A stretch of DNA of 64,000 bases from Toxonevra muliebris. Lineage: Eukaryota > Arthropoda > Insecta > Diptera > Pallopteridae. Positions within the stretch are counted from its first letter, which is position 1. Every line of letters starts with the position of its first letter. Made by a program: the position numbers and the translations under genes. The notes beneath the pieces were generated by a model. That model saw nothing but the letters and a program-made list of their open reading frames with translations. It did no database searches and was not told the origin of the DNA. The stretch covers positions 25,160,878 to 25,224,877 of the forward strand of contig OY829326.1 of assembly GCA_963691655.1 (NCBI GenBank), written 5' to 3'. Below are positions 9,900 to 20,339 of this stretch, in pieces.

Positions 9900-11810
9900 A
9901 TGAAATTTGCATACAAACGAAATACAGTGAGCTCACGATAACAGTTTCTTTCTTGATTTGACTACCAAAGCAAGAAATTGATTAAGGAAAAATTGGCGCA
10001 ACACCTCTCATATAAATAAACACTTAGGAACCAAAGTAAAAAAGGCAATGAAATTTTGTGTGTGGTGGAATAATAGTAATTTGGCAAATTGTTGTAGTTT
10101 TCGAAGAAGTGAGCATGAAATCCTTCGATTCAAATGAAATACTTTCATACAATAGCAAAATTTTGTCAGTTTCCTTACATATGACAAAAGAGATTAATTT
10201 TCTTATTATGCTAAGTTTTCCGATGGTAATTTTGAACGGATTCGCAAAGGGGGCTTGGCCAGTTAGTGTATGTAAAAATATAACTATATTGATTACAATT
10301 CACATATCACCAAACCAACGACCTCATCAGAATGTTTTAGTTATCGATTTTTTGAAGCACGAGTAGTATCCGGTTTAAAATGATTTGCCAAAAAAAAAAA
10401 AAAAAAACGCTAGAGAACAAGTAGAATGTTAATTAAAACAGTGAGATAAAGCCTTGGATAACCTGTTAATCTTATAGATCAATAAACAGATGCGATTAGC
10501 GTTCTAAATCCAGAATTTGTTTTTGAAACTTGGAATAAGAGTTAGAAATGTTTAAAAGAATAAAAAATATACCTACGTTCATTCCAAATTTATTTCATTT
10601 TTTTCGTTAACTATAAAAACCCAAATCATTAAAATTCAGTTGTCTTCAGAAATTTACATTTTTATGTAAAGTTTAAACAAATATAAAATGATATATGCAA
10701 TATTTAATAGCAAACTTCAACCAACATTGCTCTGATTTGCTATTTAAAAATTAAGAAACAAAAGCACTAGTTAAATTTTCATATTCATATGAATATATAG
10801 AATAATTAATTATAGCTTTAACCCTTCGTTAGATTTTAAAATCTATATATGTAGAAAAACTAATGTGGCGAATCGAAAAATGTATTGGTTTCATTATAGT
10901 TTATGTCAAAAATTTAATTAAATTAAATTATTCAACAACGAGCAGACCGGAATCAGGTGACATAACAAAATTAATATACTGGGTAAATAAATTTGCATGA
11001 TATTTTGTCAATGAAACTGTATCTATACGTATAGCTGTGTAGATAAAAATTAACCACTGCATTTATCCTTTTGGCCAATTTCATGATTTTAGTCAAGCAG
11101 CATTAATTAATTAAATGTTTTTTGATTAATTAGTGATTAAATAGATTAATATACCCACATCTTCACACGTTAAACTTGCATTTTGTTGGTAGCATTTAAC
11201 GCGATCTTTAATTAGAAGATTTTAAAAATGATTTTTGTTGCCGAGTGCTGGTGGTTTTGCTTCTTTTGTTACTTCTATACAGCATACACGTACCCGTTCC
11301 CGTGATATTAAATACTCGTATACATACATATATGAAATCTTCCGTGTCTTCAATTCAATGTCAACTTCTTGATTTCAATTTTTCGATTTCGTTTCCCTGT
11401 ACATACAGTGTAGAGTTTTAACTAGGTATTACTTAATACTTTTAAACATATTCGTTTTTTTTAGCTTTTCATTGTCTTCTATTTTTATTTTTATTTCTTG
11501 TATTAATTTTGTTGATTAATGTTTTCAATTTATATTTTAGGCGTTTTCCTTATACATCGTGCTTGATTGTTCAGATCTCCAGCTGCTAGTTTTACGTTTA
11601 ATATTTTTTGAATTTTTTAATCATTTTGAAACAATTAAAAACATAAAATAAATACGAAATTTAAATAAACAAACATTTTAACGCTTAAGTATGATTAAGC
11701 AACATCAATATTATTATTATAATTACATGGCTATTTTATTATTATTGGTTATTATTAGTCGTGCAACGGATATCTGCATTCGCTACTTGCGAAACTTTGG
11801 CATAGCTTTG
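9900..11810. other. Intergenic AT-rich sequence
   Basis: A 102-codon frame at 10058-10366 has no recognisable motif and a mixed hydrophobic composition, and I do not support it as a gene. A poly-A run lies at 10390-10407. Nothing else is recognised. Confidence 0.5.
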
Positions 11811-11813
11811 GTA

Positions 11814-12462
11814 TAGGGTAGGCCATACCTACCTAACCCTATAACTTTTAGCAGCGCTGTCAGACCGACTAATCATATACCGCGTTGGGAACGTCAATCG
11901 AAGGAAATTTATGCCATGGAACAGTATACTCCGAAGGAACGAGCTGAAATTGTTCAGTTGTATATTCAAAATAACTATTCAATTTTTCCATAGAGAAGTT
12001 CTTTTGATGTTTTAAAGCCTATTATTCGTGATTATATGGAGCGATTCTGATTTCAACAAGACAGCGCCATAATCCTTTTTTTGAAGCTTTGTTTCCCGTT
12101 CGGTTGATATCAAAAATCGTGATTTTGACTTGCCTCCGCGTTCACCAGATTCTACACTGCCGGATTTTTTTTCACTGGGGCTACCTGAAGTCAAAGGCTT
12201 ATATCAGCCAGCCAAAGAACCTAGACAAACTTAAAGCCAACATCCAATAGGAAATAGCCGCCATATCAGCCGAATCATTGGCCAAAACGTTGGAAAATGA
12301 GAAAGAAGGTCAAGTGCAAAGGTGGCCATTTGCCCGATATCATTTTCTCAAAAGTAGCTGGAACAAATCTTCTTGAACTAAAATAAATTATTAACCAAAC
12401 AAACAACTAAAAAAATTGTTTTTTCCAGAAATAAACGCTTCCACTTTAAATGGCCTCCCCTG
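11814..12462 (+). mobile_element. Tc1/mariner-superfamily element, decayed and deleted
   Basis: The left end TAGGGTAGGCCA (from 11814) and the right end CAGGGGAGGCCA (reverse complement, ending 12462) form a diverged terminal inverted repeat next to TA dinucleotides. The coding remnant inside runs in the matching direction. At about 650 bp it is roughly half the usual length for this superfamily. Confidence 0.65.
11916..12378 (+). pseudogene. Tc1/mariner-superfamily transposase, fragments in several frames
   Basis: The start at ATG 11916 reads MEQYTPKERAEIVQLYIQ, a typical N-terminal helix-turn-helix opening in one branch of the superfamily. The frame stops after about 25 codons. A second part reads RDYMERF, stop, FQQDSA, where FQQDxA carries the second catalytic aspartate. 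Further on, PPRSPDSTLPDFF is the block around the third catalytic residue. A frame change then gives a C-terminal tail ending near 12378. Stops and frame shifts separate all the pieces and the central catalytic region is missing. The subfamily cannot be fixed from these fragments. Confidence 0.75.
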
Positions 12463-12609
12463 TATAAATTAAATAAATGCAAAGTTGATTCAAATATTTT
12501 TTTGAGTAGGATGTCTCGTGTAAACGACTATATTTTCAAGAATTGTTTACTAAAAAATGAGAAAGTTTATTTGATCGTAATAAAATATATTATAATTATT
12601 AATGATAAA

Positions 12610-12875
12610 ATATATCGTCGGCGTTCTGGCAGAATTCACTAAGTCCATTTTTTAAATTACTGAGATGAAGTTAGTTTATGCAGTGCATGGTGCGCTATGA
12701 ACACGGTCCAAACTTAAAAAGTCAACAGATTGAAATACAAATTATTATATGATTCAACTGGATCATCAAAAATTTAATTTATTATGTCATTCGAATTATA
12801 GAAGCTAATTAATATGGATCTAATTAAAAAATCAATGTGGACTTAGTGATTTCTGCTTGAACGACGACGATATAT
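12610..12875. mobile_element. MITE-like element with 38-bp terminal inverted repeats
   Basis: The left arm 12610-12647 (ATATATCGTCGGCGTTCTGG...) and right arm 12838-12875 are reverse complements over 38 bases with four mismatches and no indels. The interior is AT-rich and non-coding. No target duplication is evident, so the class is not assigned. Confidence 0.6.
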
Positions 12876-12879
12876 GAGA

Positions 12880-15040
12880 ACAATTTTTTATTGTTGAAAA
12901 TACTCAAAATGGCAGCGCTGTAGCTGTTTGAAGTAGACTCCGACTACTTCTATCAAGAAACGAAACTTTTTTTTTATTTTTTATCGCTTCCAATGAACTT
13001 ACTTTTGGCAAAAAATTTTAAATTAAGGAGCATTTTGAAAAAAAGGTTATTTTTATAAATAAATTGCAAAAAACTAGATTTTTTCTACAATTTTAATGTA
13101 GTTTTACATTGAAGGCCAATAATATATGTAGAAAATTTACTTTGCACGACGCTCAAAACATTAATTTTGAGAAAGAACCGTTTAAAGTTTTTGGTACAGA
13201 AAGGTAATGCTCCGCGAGTACATCATTTTGATGACCCTTCAGGGGCTTTTAGGGCTTCATTTTGGGCTTTAAACTTCCGGAATACATTCTCCAGATGATA
13301 ATTAAATTTTCTATACAACAAATTTTTCAAAAATTTATTTTTCAAAATACAATTTTCATATGTCTTCAGTAACAAATTTTAGTACCTACTTAAAAAAAAT
13401 AGATTTTAGAGGGTGTAGCAGTTTTTGGTTTATTTACGCCACATCCCTGGAATCAAACGTATTTAACACAGTATTTCAGAAGTTATTAGAGGTTACAGAC
13501 AGCGAAAAGTTTGGTTAGTTGTAGCCCCTTAAAAATATGTAAGGACCTATGAAGTTATAATTTCTTTCTGCATCAAGTTTATTATTATGCAAAATATTTA
13601 ATTGTACAATATTTTGTTTATTTAAAAAAAAAGAAGCAACTTCACTCATAAATATTTACCTTCCAAAGTTTAGTAATTTCTTTTTACATTTATTGGGTAC
13701 ATAGTAACAAAACATTTACATTCCATACGTTTTCATTGAAGTGTTAAAAAATTAAATAACTTAGTATTTTATGTTTCAACCATCATCATTTTTAGTGTGT
13801 CCGGGTCGAAATTGTGACAAAAATCACATACAATAAATACTTGATTATAAAGTTCAAAACTGAGTTGGTGTTTTATTGCATGACTTTTAAAAAGTGCTTG
13901 CTTTCTTTCTTTGAAAGATTTAAGAATCTCAGCAAAAAACTTGATTTCAAATTAAATAAATATTCGACCTACACAGAATTATATACTTAAATAGTCAGCA
14001 AATCGTATTTTATAACTTAAGCCATAACTTTTATGCCTTAATTTTGTTCAACAGACTTTGAGAATTTTTATTATGTGTGACGTGATAAATTCTAGAATAT
14101 GAAGGTGTTGTCATTGTATTCAGCATGCATATTTTATAATATTTATTAGTATGATACAACAGAGCACTGATGAATCATATTTTGTTTTTCTTTTTTTAGA
14201 TTGAAAGAATATTCACTTATTGGACAAATCTAGATGGAAATGATTTGTAAGTGAGATGGCATTGTTTCCTTATGACTTATTATTTGCATTTTTGAGGTAA
14301 AAACCCATAGCTCAGTGAATATATAAACTAGTTATGTTTCGAAAAATATGGCTATAAAATTATTATCCTATATCAGCATTATTTTTTTTTTAAAGTAGCT
14401 AAATCGGAAGATGATGAATAGAGATAAAAATTTTAAGCACGTTAAGTTCTTGTATCCATAGTTAACATTGATTTACAATTACAAACTTTCGAAATCTTCT
14501 ATTGTATAAGAAGAAAAGGACAGAAAATCCTAAAGAGTTTAAAATTACGGATCAACTGTGGATAAAAAATTCTATGTCGAATTTTCTGTTAAAGTGGAAC
14601 GTGACCTTAAGCCTTACTAAATAATGCAACTCGGCGGAAAAATAAGATGACGGCTTATAAAAACTTCGAAAAAGTGTGCGAGCGTCTCTTGAGCTGCAGC
14701 TGCTCTATTTTGCATTGAATAAATAATATTTAGATTACAAATATCGCGTATTTTGCTTAATATAAGACAAGGTCACAACACTTTCTAATTATGAAAATAC
14801 AAAACATTTCATCTATGAATGTTATGCTTCCTTTCAGGCGAAACGTGTGATACTAAACAAGCATTTTTTTAACAATATAAAGTTTATCCCAACTTCAGGT
14901 ATTTGGAACTTTATTAAGCAAAGAGAATGTTTCTCTCCAGGATCGCTCTAATCTCTAGACAATTAGATTTGTTAGAGTGCATATTAATAAGAAAGAGATT
15001 TATTTACTTCTTGAAATCAAACTACAAAATTTCCAATTCA
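12880..15040. other. Intergenic sequence, probable old repeats
   Basis: No gene could be supported. Less AT-rich pockets at about 12910-12960 and 13200-13280 look like decayed repeats but match nothing else that I could see in the window. Confidence 0.5.
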
Positions 15041-15043
15041 ATA

Positions 15044-15209
15044 ACGACCTCGATAGTCTAGTGGATAGTGCACTAGACTTTCATCCGGGAGGTTAAGGTT
15101 TGATTCCCGTCTTCGTCTGATGGTTAATTTTCATAACTTTCTTATACTTACTATGAATATGAAGTATATGAGAATTATAAGATAGTGTACAAGTACACAC
15201 CTTGGTTGG
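15044..15209 (+). mobile_element. tRNA-derived SINE, single-head partial copy
   Basis: The copy begins ACGACCTCGATAGTCTAGTG and follows the first head of the SINE at 8182 closely, through the shared GTGTACAAGTACACACCTTG, then diverges after CTTGGTTGG. The B box is slightly decayed (GGTTTGATTCC). No target duplication was found, so this is either a 3'-truncated copy or a shorter subfamily that lacks the second tRNA-like head. Confidence 0.8.
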
Positions 15210-15356
15210 CTTAATTTACAGAAAATTTTTTAGAACTCATTAACTCTTCTTAGACGGCATTAATAAGTTGAAATTATAATTCCATAGAGAAAGACAAATA
15301 AGTCCTAAAAAGGAGAAAACCTAAGTGTATATATTCCACAAATATATCCTTTATGG

Positions 15357-16431
15357 CAGGGCCGTAGCCAGAAATTTTTTTCGGAGGGGGTTTTCATTCG
15401 AAGAAAATATTCATAAATAATTTTTTAAAACTGATTTTTAAATACAATAAATTAAATCAATGATACATTTGATGGACACTATAAAATTAAAATTTTAGGA
15501 AAAGATTTCCGACTTTTTTTTAATCTTAACCTCAAAAAAATGGCCAAAATGACAAAAAATTCCCAGAATAATCAAATTAAATTTTTTCAAATAAATATTA
15601 TTCAATGTGCATTATAGTGCATTTTTTTTATCGTGAGGGACATAATTTCATTAACTCATTGACTTCCCACTACTGATGATGTACCCAACCTCAAAAAAAT
15701 TACCAAAAATTGTAGAGGCTCATTTTTTCAAATGATCATCATTGGGAATTTGAGCCATTATCAATGATAAGGAACCCGGATGAGGTTGGCTTATATTCCC
15801 TAAATTCGTGAAGTCACCGCATTGAAAGAGATCTTTCTAGTCGTGGTGCTCTGAGCAATAATGGGTTAAAAAATCAATTACATTTTAAGATTGTGCCCGA
15901 AAACTGCATACAAAATGTTTTTGTTTTTGTGAAAGAATTTTTCACATTGAACGCGAATCTGCGGTCAAAAACTTCCCATCACGTCACGTGTTAGGAAAAA
16001 AATGGGGTTCAAGCAAGTCTTATTTTACAAGGATCCGATAATTTTTTTCTATTTTTTTATTAATTTTTAGTTTAAAAACAAACTGATTCAGGACGAAACC
16101 TTAAATCAAAAACAGTTACTGACCTAAAAAACTATGAATGCAGAAGTGCTACGTATTACCTTCTCTTTTTGAATCCGTAGTCAAAAATCATGTCGAAGAA
16201 AACAAATCGGATTTGATCGCATAGTGTAACTAAGATTTCAAATTAATTTTTTATATTTGACTTTTTAGAAAAAAAACCGATGGAAGTAAAAAATATCGTT
16301 AAATAGATTTTATTTTGACTTTTTTTCCATCCATTAGCAATTAATCTCAAAAATTAGAATAAAGTTTCCACATTTAGGGGAGGGGAGGTGGGGTCAGAAC
16401 CCCCAAAACCTCCCCCCTAAATACGGCCTTG
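15357..16431. mobile_element. hAT-type non-autonomous DNA transposon
   Basis: An identical 8-bp direct repeat, CTTTATGG, flanks the element (15349-15356 and 16432-16439). The ends are inverted: the left is CAGGGCCGTAGCCAGAAATT and the right, in reverse complement, is CAAGGCCGTATTTAGGGGGG. Eight-base target duplications and CARGG-type ends are characteristic of the hAT superfamily. The 1075-bp interior has no long reading frame, so a transposase would have to be supplied elsewhere. The perfect duplication suggests fairly recent insertion. Confidence 0.8.
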
Positions 16432-16439
16432 CTTTATGG

Positions 16440-17462
16440 GATGTAGGCAAATTATAAAACTTTCAAAGCATTTCTGGAATTTTGATTTAGTTTTTAAAAT
16501 AACTTTCCGAACTATTAAAAACTTCAGGCATCCAATTTTGTTCACTAAAACTTTTAATTTCATTGGGACTTATTGAACAAAAACCAAATTACAAAACTCA
16601 GTATATATAAGTATATTATGCCTAAAAATTACGTCATCGCCAGGAAAAGGGTTCTTATCACCAATTAAGTATGTATCTTTCTATCTATCTATATATCAAA
16701 GAATGAGAAATTATGATGTCATTAATTAAAAACTCATTAAATCACGCTGTTTTATTCATTTTCTTGTTTTTATTTATTAAGAACATAATTTAACATAATC
16801 ATGAGAGAAAAGACTTATTATTAAAAATAAATAAAATTATACTGGAAATTTTTCGTGTCAAATTACATAGACGATTATGTGATACTTCCTGGGCGCATAG
16901 ACTTAGGCTTAGGTTGAAGTAAGCACGATAAATTTAGCATTTTAAATAGTAAATGCTTAATGTTTCATTGCATTGTTTGATTTTTTTAATCAAATTTATT
17001 ACAATATGAAACATTTTTAACAAGAAATTAAACAGAAGTAATAATAATAACTACATTAAAATTTTCCCAAAAAAAAAAAAAAAAAAAAAAACAAATTACC
17101 CGCATGGGCAAAGCTAAGGCAGCCGTGGCGTTTATCAACTAGAATCGATCTCAAATATTCATGCTTAATCCTAAATCACTAAAAGAGCAAAAGTGTATTT
17201 TAATTAATTTAAATTTTAATTTTTTTAATGCTTATAAAAAATAGAACGCGTAAAAAACAAAACAAATAAGTAACTAACTATAGCTAATTTTTTGTTTGTA
17301 TACAAAAATGTTTGTAACTAATAAAAAAACAAACAAAAAAAATTAAAATTTTAGCCAAAAGGAAATAAAAATTAAATTTATTCGATATTCTTTTTCTTTC
17401 ATATCAAATTAGTACTAATTGTTGTTGTAATTTAGTAGTGTGTAGTTGTTTTTATCTGTTAT
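16440..17462. other. Non-coding AT-rich sequence
   Basis: No mobile-element end is visible. The stretch contains a TCTA repeat (16680-16692) and a poly-A run (17070-17091). If the candidate minus-strand terminal exon at 17463-17523 is real, part of this stretch would be its 3' untranslated region. Confidence 0.4.
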
Positions 17463-17523
17463 TTAATAGTGAGCGCGAGAACCCACGCGAAGGTCGCCGC
17501 TGATGAAGGGGTCAACGTCTTCG
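17463..17523 (-). CDS. Candidate 3'-terminal coding exon, protein unidentified
   Basis: On the minus strand a good splice acceptor (GTTGCTTTTTGGGCAG, with a branch-like TTCATAAT upstream) is followed by C and then 19 codons ending in TAA at 17463. They read EDVDPFISGDLRVGSRAHY. The patch is far richer in G and C than its surroundings, and most third positions are C or T, as in well-used fly codons. The exon needs two bases from the previous exon. The protein is not recognised. The caution is that the + strand over 17470-17552 is also open, follows an acceptor-like TTTTTATCTGTTATTTAATAG, and ends in TAA, because the two frames are codon-aligned. I prefer the minus strand for its composition and acceptor, but strand is not settled. 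Confidence 0.45.
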
Positions 17524-18174
17524 CTGCCCAAAAAGCAACACACGCCGATTATGAATAATATTTTTAAATGCGAGCGATGTTAAAAATATTAAAATTATCC
17601 ATTATGCGTAAAAATAAAAATAAAAAATTGTCTTTTCTGCGTAGCATATTTTTAGTTTTCCCATTTTTTAGTATCACGTTATGTATCGCATTGCACACTG
17701 GGACAGAGACCACGGTTTCATGGCTAAAAGTCGATTTTGGAATCAAACAAAAGTGAATTGAAAATAGAGAAATATCGTGGACTGAAATTGGTTGATGATT
17801 ACTCCTTTTTGCACATTTCCATTAATCGAATTTTAATATTTCTTTTAACGCAATACATCGAACTTGTCGCTTAGTGTTACACACAGTACACTGCAGTATG
17901 CATTAATCAACTTTTTGATGTCCAATGATGAAAAAATTTGGTTTTTATGTATTTTGTTACGCTAATCACAGTTCATTTATTCCTTACTGATCAGGTTTCC
18001 ATCCAAGCAAATACTAATTAAACAAATATATTCTTAAACTGAAATTGATTTTATTAGCAGTTATTTAAAAAAAAATTGCAAGTATTGAAAATTACAGTTA
18101 TGACTTTTTTACTCTTTCTAGGGATTCTTACTTTTCGAAATACGCATATTTTTGCTCATTTGAATGGTCGCCTC

Positions 18175-18989
18175 TAGTGTCCGACCGAATATTCGGTTTC
18201 GGTTACGGTTTCGGCCAAAAATACGGCTTTTTTTAGTGCCTTTAATATGTATTTTCTTTATTGATAAAAAAATATTTTTGTTATTTTATATATACATATA
18301 TATGTATGTATATTAGGGCGTACCAATTTGTATAGATGAACTTTTTTCGGAGTACCGACAGAAAAGTTCCATATTCTATGACAAAAAAATGGAGCCCCCC
18401 GTAAAATTCGTAGAAATTAAAGTAAATATTAAAAGTAACTATCGATTTTTATTCAAACAACTACAGTAAGTAGTACTGAAACTTCTTCGAATTTTAAGGG
18501 GGGGGAGGATCCATTTTTTTGCCATACTTTCTTCGGCAAAGTTGATCAGAATGGAATATAGGATTTTTCTGTCAACGTACTTTAAAAAAAAAAAAAAATT
18601 AGTACGCCCGAATGTACATGGAATTTTTGTTTTTTTGAGTTTTAATTTAAAAAAAAAATTAAAATGATTTGAATTTTGTTTTTAACATATCTGTGGTCAC
18701 AAGCAATAACAACACAACTCGAGTTTTGTCGAATTCGAGTTATTATTATAATTGGAATCTTCATATCCGTTTTCATATTGTGTCAGAATTTTATGGCTAT
18801 CGGTTCAGTGGTTTACGAGATATTAGGGCGGAAAAATAGCACAACTCAACCTGATTACTCTTAGAACTTGAACCTTTGAAGTGCTCTCCTGTAAAATACA
18901 AAAAACACACTTATGCTGTTATGCCTTGTGACCATGGCCGAAATTCGGTTTCGGTTTCGGCCGAAAAAGTCTGTTTCGGTCGGACACTA
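18175..18989. mobile_element. hAT-like non-autonomous element with CGGTTTCGG subterminal repeats
   Basis: Inverted ends TAGTGTCCGACCGAA are present at both edges, followed inward by repeated GGTTTCGG/CGGCC words. An 8-bp flanking repeat, GTCGCCTC (18167-18174) and GCCGCCTC (18990-18997), matches at seven positions, as expected for an old hAT insertion. There is no transposase. A separate MITE has inserted inside it (18316-18609), leaving about 520 bp of the host element. Confidence 0.75.
18316..18609. mobile_element. Nested hairpin MITE with GGGCGTAC ends
   Basis: The ends are GGGCGTACCAATTT and, in reverse complement, GGGCGTACTAATTT. Internal complementary blocks (ACAGAAAA, TATTC, CAAAAAAATGGA, CCCCCC, AAAATTCG) continue toward the centre, so nearly all of the 294 bp can fold as one imperfect hairpin. 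It lies within the hAT-like element, so it inserted later. The target duplication is unclear. Confidence 0.65.
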
Positions 18990-18995
18990 GCCGCC

Positions 18996-19031
18996 TCAAA
19001 CAACGTTATGAGCGCTTACAACGTTGTTTGA
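18996..19031. repeat. Perfect 12-bp hairpin
   Basis: TCAAACAACGTT (18996-19007) and AACGTTGTTTGA (19020-19031) are exact reverse complements around a 12-base loop. The hairpin abuts and slightly overlaps the right target duplication of the hAT-like element. Confidence 0.8.
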
Positions 19032-19439
19032 AACTTATTTTGTTTGTCAATAACCATTATTAATAAATGTTAATATCAACCAAAATTTGTTTTGGTTGCC
19101 TGTGATCATTATATCCAATCAAAATTACTTGACACCAACAACCAATATAAGCAAAAATATTACTGGGCAGAGAATCGAAGCCAGGCACCCTGTACTATAA
19201 GTGGTCGTTATGGAGAGAAATTTTTTGCTGGTAATTTTTTTTTAGTAACCAAAACAATTCTGGTTACGTATATTAGTTATAACTGTTAGATTTTGATTGG
19301 TTATTGGTAACAGGAATGAGTTTTCCTTATTAATAATTTTTATTGGCAACCAAATGATTTCTGGTTAGTCATTATGGTTATTGATAGCCCAAATCGGTTT
19401 TAATTAATCATAATGGTTATTCAAAGACTTTTTTAAATT

Positions 19440-20200
19440 GTGAAAATTTCTCAGGAGCACCCTCAGTGGACTTTTAAAAAATTTGCTCGAGAACTGAAAT
19501 TTACCCCGAAAACTGTCTCGAGAGTCTTAAACTTTTCAAGGAAGAACTACTTATGTAGCAGTTAAGCGGAAGGCACGGAGAAAAAAGAAAGCGAAAAAAT
19601 CAGTGCCATGAGACTAAATGCAACAAGTTCCAGGCAGGAATGATGTGAAGACAAAACTACGCGCCAAAGAAATAAAAACTCAAATTCTGTGTTATAGATG
19701 ACGAAACGTATGTCTTCTTGGTTAGGAATTTTACACTGCAGATTCGCTATGGAATGTAGAAAAATTTGAGAACAAAAGCCAGTCAAAAATTTTCTGTAAT
19801 TTTTTGTTTGACAAGCAATCTGAAGTTGTATCAAAAGGAGCAAATCTCTTACAACCAAGTATAAATTAAACTCTAAAATTTGCTTTAAAGAATGTTTGGA
19901 GTAGAGATTGATGACATTTTTAAGACAGATACTTTTAGAATGAACTAGTTCATGGTACTACAGTTAAACTGGCATAGAGCGGGCCACAAAGAACAATGTG
20001 CCTCGAGAAGGAAATTCACTAAATTGTGTAGAACTAAAGCTAATTGAAAGAAATTGAGGTTTGGTCAAACTAAATATTAATGGAACAATGAAACTGACCA
20101 AAAATCTTATACATTTTAGTGAAAAGTGATCTGTGTCTGAAATTACCGTGAAATCATTAGTAAAAGGAGTGCTAGAAATTATAAAATTATTTATAAAAAA
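19440..20200 (+). pseudogene. Tc1/mariner transposase of the DD37E-like group, heavily decayed
   Basis: Fragments in several frames keep family landmarks in order. They are: a helix-turn-helix block (EHPQWTFKKFARELKF... TVSRVLN, about 19446-19532); a basic stretch; VIDDETYVF near 19690-19720, with the first catalytic aspartate; conserved tract pieces around 19740-19900; and NNVPREGNSLNCVELKLIE (about 19993-20050), which covers the block with the final acidic residue. TVKSLVKG near 20150 fits the usual C-terminal region. Many stops and frame shifts make it non-functional. The A/T-rich stretch 19040-19430, with repeated GGTTATTG/CAATAACC words, may be its left terminal region. The right end was not located. 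Confidence 0.75.
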
Positions 20201-20285
20201 ATTAATACAAATATTTAAGTAATGTATAACAGTCTTAGTGAACGAATGTAGTCATCACAATAACAGTGTATATAGGAGACGGGAA

Positions 20286-20332
20286 AATCAGACGGCCGTT
20301 TCGGAATCCGCCACAATTTCTCATCATTGGTC
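20286..20332 (-). ncRNA. Hammerhead ribozyme, decayed copy on the minus strand
   Basis: In reverse complement this reads GACCA, then ATGATGA (first core base changed), stem II GAAATT with GATTCC around the 6-nt loop GTGGCG (one mismatch), then GAAA, CGGC, CGTC and TGATT. The last two represent the GTC cleavage triplet and the stem I partner. It keeps the same 6-bp stem and 6-nt loop geometry as the copies at 812 and 1566. The changed core base and weakened stem I suggest reduced or no activity. Confidence 0.5.
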
Positions 20333-20339
20333 TTAGTGA

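Noticed and set aside
10058..10366. 102-codon + strand frame
   Set aside because: No recognisable motif, mixed composition, and no promoter or splice context.
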